NCBI GenBank assembly: GCA_945952575.1
Contig: CAMFIY010000083.1
Span: forward strand, 1 to 10,077
Source: an uncultured Leucobacter sp.
GTDB lineage: Bacteria > Actinomycetota > Actinomycetes > Actinomycetales > Microbacteriaceae
Reading direction: 5' to 3'
DNA length: 10,077 nt
Shown here: one piece after another, positions 6,250-10,077 of the stretch
Position numbering within the stretch: position 1 is the first letter of the stretch
How the letters are laid out: every line of letters begins with the position of its first letter
Position numbers and translations under genes: made by a program
Notes under the pieces: generated by a model
Told to the model about the DNA's origin: nothing
The model's database searches: none
Seen by the model: only the letters and a program-made list of their open reading frames with translations

Positions 6250-7775
6250 GCGAGCAAGCAGAAGAGTTCGAGTTCGATCCGTCGGCCGTCCCGGAGGACG
6301 AGACGATCGCGGGCGAGGAGTTCGACCCGAAGGTCACCGACGAGGAGCGTCTGCGCTCCATGCGCTCGAATCTCGAGGGCTTCGAGCTCGAGGACGACGA
6401 CCTGCAGTTCCTGGGCGAGGACGGCGAGTTCCTCGGCTTCATGCAGCCGGAGGCCGAGGCGCTGCCGGTCGTGGCGATCGTGGGGCGGCCGAACGTCGGC
6501 AAGTCCGCGCTGGTGAACCGCATCCTGGGCCGCCGCGAGGCCGTGGTCGAGGATGTGCCCGGGGTGACCCGTGACCGCGTCAGCTATGCGGCGGAGTGGA
6601 CCGGCACCCGCTTCACGCTCGTCGACACCGGCGGCTGGGAGCCAGATGCGCGCGGCATCGACGCCTCGGTCGCCGCGCAGGCCGAGGTCGCCATCGAGCT
6701 CTGCGACGCCGTGCTCTTCGTCGTCGACTCGCGCGTCGGCCCGACCGCCACCGACGAGCGCGTGGTGCAGTTGCTGCGCCGCACGAACAAGCCCGTGTTC
6801 CTCATCGCGAACAAGGTGGATGACGCCGTGCAGGAGCCCGGGGCGGCGGCGCTGTGGTCGCTGGGCCTCGGCGAGCCGTACCCCGTCTCCGCGCTGCACG
6901 GTCGCGGCGTCGCGGACCTGCTCGACGCCGTGCTGAAGTCGTTGCCCGAGGAGTCCGCGGTCGCGAAGCCGGTGCTCGGAGGCCCGCGCCGCGTGGCGAT
7001 CCTCGGTCGACCCAACGTGGGCAAGTCGAGCCTGCTGAACAAGGCGGCGGGGGAGGAACGGGTGGTCGTCAACGACCTCGCCGGTACCACGCGCGATCCG
7101 GTGGACGAGCAGGTCGAGATCGCCGGGCGCGTCTGGACCTTCGTCGACACGGCGGGCATCCGCCGTCGCGTGCATCTGCAGCAGGGGGCGGACTTCTACG
7201 CCTCGCTGCGCACCACGGCCGCCCTCGAGAAGGCCGAAGTCGCCGTCGTGCTCTTCGACGTGACCCAGGAGATCAGCGACCAGGATCTGCGCATCGTCGA
7301 CCTCGTGCTCGAATCGGGTCGGGCCCTCGTGCTCGTCTTCAACAAGTGGGACATGCTCGACGACGACCGCCGGCGCTATCTCGAACGCGAGATCGAGCGG
7401 GATCTCGCTCACGTCGCATGGGCGCCTCGTGTCAACATCTCGGCTCGGACCGGCCGTCATCTCGAGAAGCTGGTGCCGGCGCTCGAGACGGCGCTCGAGT
7501 CCTGGGACACCCGGATCCCGACCGCGAAGTTCAACGCCTTCGTCGCGGAGCTGGTGCAGGAGCACCCGCATCCGCTGCGCGGGGGCAAGCAGCCGAGGAT
7601 CCTCTTCGGCACTCAGGTGCAGAACCGCCCGCCGACGTTCGTGCTCTTCACCACGGGCTTCCTGGATCCCGGCTACCGCCGCTTCATCCAGCGCAGGCTC
7701 CGCGAGCGCTACGGATTCGAGGGATCTCCGATCATCCTCAACATGCGCATCCGTGAGAAGCGCCAGCGCCGCTGA
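6246..7775 (+). CDS. der: Ribosome biogenesis GTPase Der (EngA)
   Basis: Der is the only bacterial GTPase with two tandem G domains; it acts in late 50S subunit assembly in the cytoplasm. G domain 1 has GRPNVGKS at residues 80-87, the G2 threonine in GVTRD (106-110), DTGG at 127-130 and NKVD at 189-192. G domain 2 has GRPNVGKS at 254-261, GTTRD (280-284), DTAG at 301-304 and NKWD at 366-369. The KH-like C-terminal domain covers about 420-509 and ends in a basic IREKRQRR. All switch and specificity motifs are intact. The length of 509 exceeds the ~440-490 of many relatives because of an acidic 70-residue N-terminal extension, common in actinobacteria, with EFDP twice (9-12, 25-28). A strong AGGAGGG (6233-6239) precedes ATG 6246, which overlaps the cmk stop. 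It is the last gene of the overlapping run; 59 bases follow before the next gene. Confidence 0.96.
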   Translation: MSEQAEEFEFDPSAVPEDETIAGEEFDPKVTDEERLRSMRSNLEGFELEDDDLQFLGEDGEFLGFMQPEAEALPVVAIVGRPNVGKSALVNRILGRREAVVEDVPGVTRDRVSYAAEWTGTRFTLVDTGGWEPDARGIDASVAAQAEVAIELCDAVLFVVDSRVGPTATDERVVQLLRRTNKPVFLIANKVDDAVQEPGAAALWSLGLGEPYPVSALHGRGVADLLDAVLKSLPEESAVAKPVLGGPRRVAILGRPNVGKSSLLNKAAGEERVVVNDLAGTTRDPVDEQVEIAGRVWTFVDTAGIRRRVHLQQGADFYASLRTTAALEKAEVAVVLFDVTQEISDQDLRIVDLVLESGRALVLVFNKWDMLDDDRRRYLEREIERDLAHVAWAPRVNISARTGRHLEKLVPALETALESWDTRIPTAKFNAFVAELVQEHPHPLRGGKQPRILFGTQVQNRPPTFVLFTTGFLDPGYRRFIQRRLRERYGFEGSPIILNMRIREKRQRR

Positions 7776-7834
7776 GCCTCGTCCGGCGATCCCGAAGGAA
7801 TCGTGAGAAGGGGCGGAAACGCGGGCGTCGACGC

Positions 7835-8707
7835 ATGAACGGCGAACGGGACGAGGAGTTGACGCGCCTCGAGCGCGCCATCGACCGCGCCGCCCACCGG
7901 TTGCTCGCCGGCCGGCCCTCGCACGGGCTGCGCGGCGCGCTGATCGAGTGCGCGGTCTTCCTGGCGAAGCAGGCGTGGGCGTGCATATTCGGGGCGCTGC
8001 TCCTCATCGTGATCCTCGCGGCTCGGGTGTGGTGGCCGGAGGATGCTGCGCTCGCCCGGAACGACGCCCTCACGATCGCCGCGGTGCTGATCCAGATCGG
8101 CATGCTCGCCTTCCGCCTCGAGAGCGGGCGCGAGCTGTGGGTGATCGTGCTCTTCCACATCGCCGGCACCGGGATGGAACTGTTCAAGACCGAGATGGGC
8201 TCCTGGAGCTACGATGCCGACGGCGTGCTTCGGATCGGCGCGGTGCCGCTCTTCAGCGGGTTCATGTACGCGGCCGTCGGCTCATACATGGTGCGCGTGT
8301 ACCGCCTGCACGATCTGAGTTTCAGCCGATACCCGAAGGTGTGGGCGACCACGGTGCTCGCCGCCGCGATCTACCTGAACTTCTTCACGCACCACTTCAT
8401 CTGGGACTTCCGCTGGGTGCTGCTCGCCGGCGTCGCGGTGCTCTGGTGGCCGACGCGGATGCACTTCCGCATCTGGCGGGTCACGCCGCGGGCGCCGCAG
8501 CTGCTGATCTTCGCGGGGGTCGCCCTCTTCATCTGGCTGGCGGAGAACCTCGCGACGTGGGGCGGCGCCTGGCTCTATCCGGATCAGGAGGCGGGCTGGC
8601 AGCTGGTGGGGCCGCAGAAGATCGTCTCCTGGTTCCTGCTCATGATCATCTCGGTGGTGATGGTGACCTGGGTGTATCCCGTTCGGGAGCCGGATCCGGC
8701 GAACTGA
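7835..8707 (+). CDS. DUF817-family polytopic membrane protein, function unknown
   Basis: This is a 290-residue integral membrane protein. About 38 polar, partly charged residues lie first, presumably on the inside. Seven to eight hydrophobic segments follow, at about residues 39-66, 79-95, 101-112, 136-157, 169-185, 193-207, 222-240 and 263-282. A block at 107-126, FHIAGTGMELFKT then GSWSY, and a second at 182-193, NFFTHHFIWDFR, hold charged or polar residues within or next to membrane segments. I recognise these as the DUF817 family signature (B. subtilis YoaT relatives), from memory. No function is known to me; such residues in a membrane could bind a metal or a lipid substrate. There is no good ribosome binding site just before ATG 7835, although no other start is in frame within the 59-base gap after der; the nearest AAGGGG is 23 bases away. 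Co-transcription with der is possible, since no terminator is seen between them. Confidence 0.82.
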   Translation: MNGERDEELTRLERAIDRAAHRLLAGRPSHGLRGALIECAVFLAKQAWACIFGALLLIVILAARVWWPEDAALARNDALTIAAVLIQIGMLAFRLESGRELWVIVLFHIAGTGMELFKTEMGSWSYDADGVLRIGAVPLFSGFMYAAVGSYMVRVYRLHDLSFSRYPKVWATTVLAAAIYLNFFTHHFIWDFRWVLLAGVAVLWWPTRMHFRIWRVTPRAPQLLIFAGVALFIWLAENLATWGGAWLYPDQEAGWQLVGPQKIVSWFLLMIISVVMVTWVYPVREPDPAN

Positions 8708-8751
8708 ACGGCCTCGGCGGCCGATCGCCGCACGCGCGGACCGGGTAGCAC

Positions 8752-8757
8752 TAGCAT
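8752..8757 (+). promoter_or_regulatory. Possible -10 box (TAGCAT) before the rraA-like gene
   Basis: TAGCAT lies 32 bases before the chosen ATG in the 81-base gap after the DUF817 gene, and fits the TANNNT pattern. The bases 17 upstream (cgcacg) are not a -35 match, so this is weak. Confidence 0.22.
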
Positions 8758-8788
8758 TGGCTGGTGCCCGATGAGCGGAGGAGCGGAC

Positions 8789-9256
8789 ATGGACATCAGC
8801 ACGGCGGATCTCTACGACGAGCGCGGTGAGGAGCTGCAGTCGGTATCGACCCAGTTCCAGAACATCGGCGGGCGGGCGCGATTCTCGGGTCCGGTGCGGA
8901 CGGTGCGCTGCCACCGGGACAACGCTCTGCTGAAGGCGATCCTCGGCACGCCGGGCGAAGGTGCGGTGCTCGTCGTCGACGGCGGAGGCGCGCTCGAGAG
9001 CGCCTTGGTCGGGGACGTCATCGCCGCGCTCGCCGTCGAGCACGGGTGGGCGGGCATCGTCGTCAACGGAGTGATCCGGGATCGCGTCGCGATCGGCGGA
9101 CTGCCGATCGGGGTGAAGGCGCTCGGATCCAATCCCGCCAAGTCGACCAAGACGGGCGCGGGCGAGGCCGACGCGATCGTGAGCTTCGGAGGAGTCGTGT
9201 TCCGGCCGGGTGCCGTGCTGTGGAGCGACGAAGACGGCATCTTGGTCGAACACTAG
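8789..9256 (+). CDS. rraA: RraA-like protein / putative 4-hydroxy-4-methyl-2-oxoglutarate aldolase
   Basis: This is a 155-residue soluble protein of the RraA / HMG-aldolase fold (trimer or hexamer in the family). Visible blocks are MDISTADLYDE, GGRARFSGPVRTVRC (28-41), DNALLKAIL (44-52), GAVLVVDGGGALESALVGD (58-76), GWAGIVVNGVIRD (86-98) and GSNPAKSTKTGAG (113-125). The catalytic signature of the aldolases is Asp, 20 residues, then Arg-Asp; here it is D76 and R97-D98, intact. E. coli RraA, an RNase E inhibitor, has lost that pattern. Divalent-metal aldol cleavage and oxaloacetate decarboxylase activity are therefore possible, and the name rraA may mislead. The M. tuberculosis homologue Rv3853 looks very similar from memory. 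ATG 8789 was chosen over ATG 8771 because GGAGGAG (8777-8783) sits five bases before it. No pathway partners for aromatic breakdown lie nearby, so the physiological substrate is unknown. Confidence 0.88.
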   Translation: MDISTADLYDERGEELQSVSTQFQNIGGRARFSGPVRTVRCHRDNALLKAILGTPGEGAVLVVDGGGALESALVGDVIAALAVEHGWAGIVVNGVIRDRVAIGGLPIGVKALGSNPAKSTKTGAGEADAIVSFGGVVFRPGAVLWSDEDGILVEH

Positions 9257-9289
9257 GCCACGGCGCCGGGTCACCGCGAGGAGCCACCC

Positions 9290-9985
9290 ATGCGAGCGAA
9301 GGCGCTCATCCCCTTCATCCCCTACATCGCGGTGTCGGTGATCCACGTCGTCCTGGGGCTCATGGATCACCCGCTCGGCGGCTTCGCCACCAAGCAGTTG
9401 CTGATGGCCGCGCTCGCGCTCGCCGCAGTGTGGGCGACGTGGGATCTCCGGCCGTGGCCGCGCCCGGCGATGGGGCTGGTGCTCATCGCGCTCGCGGGGT
9501 CCTGGATCGGCGACGGCGCCGGGCTGCTCTTCCCGGGGCTGCCGACGCTGCCGATGATGATTCTCTTCTTCGGCGTCGCGCACCTGGCGTACATCGCCCT
9601 GTTCTGGAAGGCGCCCGGCATCGCGGATGCGCGACGGGTGCCGCGCTGGGCGGCCGTCTACGTGATCTGGTGGGTCGTCACGCTCGCGATCGTCGGCCCG
9701 CATGCGGGCGCACTGCTGATCCCGCTCGCGCTCTACGGCATCGTGCTCGGCGGCACCGCAGCGCTCTCGACCCGTTTCGGCCGGCTCGTCGCCTGCGGCG
9801 GCGCCTTCTTCCTCTTCTCCGACACGCTGATCGCGTTCCGCGAGTTCATGGAGGTGCCGGGGTGGATCGATGACTTCGTGATGCCGACCTACGAGCTGGG
9901 TCAGGGGCTCATCGTCTTCGGTGCGGTTGCCGTGCTGCGCCGGAACGTCGGCGCAGCATCCGACGCCGCAGCGTCCGACGCCTGA
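9290..9985 (+). CDS. YhhN-type membrane protein (lysoplasmalogenase family)
   Basis: This is a 231-residue protein with about seven hydrophobic segments and little else. Family features of YhhN/TMEM86 are in order: TKQLLMAAL (34-42), GSWIGDGAGLLFP with the Gly-Asp pair at 74-75, FFGVAHLAYI (93-102), LYGIVLGG (148-155), GGAFFLFSDTLIA (170-182) and YELGQGLIVFGA (201-212). TMEM86B cleaves the vinyl-ether bond of lysoplasmalogens, and some bacterial members do the same; many are untested. It acts in the cytoplasmic membrane. The start ATG 9290 has GAGGAG at 9278-9283 with a six-base spacer. It follows the rraA-like gene by 33 bases, so they are probably co-transcribed. The last ~12 residues are an Ala/Ser/Asp low-complexity tail with a repeated SDAA. 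The substrate in this organism is not known. Confidence 0.85.
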   Translation: MRAKALIPFIPYIAVSVIHVVLGLMDHPLGGFATKQLLMAALALAAVWATWDLRPWPRPAMGLVLIALAGSWIGDGAGLLFPGLPTLPMMILFFGVAHLAYIALFWKAPGIADARRVPRWAAVYVIWWVVTLAIVGPHAGALLIPLALYGIVLGGTAALSTRFGRLVACGGAFFLFSDTLIAFREFMEVPGWIDDFVMPTYELGQGLIVFGAVAVLRRNVGAASDAAASDA

Positions 9986-10077
9986 GCGGCTTCTGCACGA
10001 CGACGGCCCGTGGGCGGTGCGGGGACTCCAGAACCGGCTCGACGCATGCAGCGACAAGGTCGGGCATCGTCCGGGAT

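Noticed and set aside
5409..7571. A 720-residue minus-strand open frame
   Set aside because: It lies opposite tyrA, cmk and der, which have full family motifs. The His/Arg/Gln-rich composition is typical of antisense frames in high-GC DNA.
8709..8730. Terminator hairpin after the DUF817 gene
   Set aside because: Two short competing stems (GGCC/GGCC and CGGCG/CGCCG) can form, but there is no T-run and such pairs are expected by chance at this GC content.
8282..10057. A 591-residue minus-strand open frame at the right end
   Set aside because: It is antisense to DUF817, rraA and yhhN genes that have ribosome binding sites and family motifs; the composition is Arg/His/Asp-rich and repetitive with no recognisable domain.
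9986..10077. A gene or terminator in the right-hand tail
   Set aside because: None of the frames I translated across these 92 bases gives a recognisable protein, and the CGGCCCGTGGGCGG near 10004-10017 is too short a self-pairing element to call a terminator.
1..10077. CRISPR array, insertion sequence, prophage, toxin-antitoxin or defence genes
   Set aside because: No spaced repeats, transposase or integrase motifs or small paired genes were seen; every gene with a recognised family is metabolic, housekeeping or membrane-related.

Overview
From about position 480 to the right end, the window is one stretch of high-GC actinobacterial chromosome, most likely Microbacteriaceae or a close relative. 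The basis is GTG/ATG starts with GGAG-type ribosome binding sites, a very GATC-rich codon style, an actinobacterial acidic extension on Der, and the gene order parA-scpA-scpB-rluB-tyrA-cmk-der. Mycobacterium tuberculosis has the same order at Rv1708-Rv1713, but without tyrA. The first ~480 bases look different. They carry the minus-strand 3' end of an iolE-type inosose dehydratase gene and, 5 bases downstream, the start of an imelysin-like gene. Both read as proteobacterial (betaproteobacterial style is my guess). Two unrelated genes on opposite strands are cut at the same point (~474-484), so this is best explained as a chimeric join, by misassembly or less likely by recombination.

Layout: 1-147 (-) N-terminus of an imelysin-like secreted protein, running off the left edge. 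153-~480 (-) C-terminal third of IolE. ~481-1119 (+) C-terminal part of a GlcD-type FAD-linked oxidase lacking its FAD-binding half. 1120-1190 an intergenic stretch with a possible -10 box and an imperfect hairpin. 1191-7775 (+) a tightly packed seven-gene run: ParA-like ATPase, ScpA, ScpB, RluB-type pseudouridine synthase, prephenate dehydrogenase with ACT domain, cytidylate kinase and the double GTPase Der. 7835-8707 (+) a DUF817 membrane protein. 8789-9256 (+) an RraA-like protein / 4-hydroxy-4-methyl-2-oxoglutarate aldolase homologue. 9290-9985 (+) a YhhN-type (lysoplasmalogenase family) membrane protein. 9986-10077 holds nothing I can assign.

How the genes fit together: the seven-gene run links chromosome organisation (ParA-like, and the ScpAB partners of SMC) with ribosome maturation (RluB, Der), CMP phosphorylation (Cmk) and one tyrosine-pathway enzyme (TyrA). 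Neighbours overlap by 4-17 bases or are 7 bases apart, so the run is probably one transcript with translational coupling. The last three genes are separately spaced, and a shared function cannot be shown.

I found no CRISPR array, insertion sequence, prophage, toxin-antitoxin pair or defence system, and no convincing new multi-gene system. The points most worth checking are the join near 480, the hairpin before parA, the duplicated start segment of scpB, and the conserved-looking polar motifs in the DUF817 protein.
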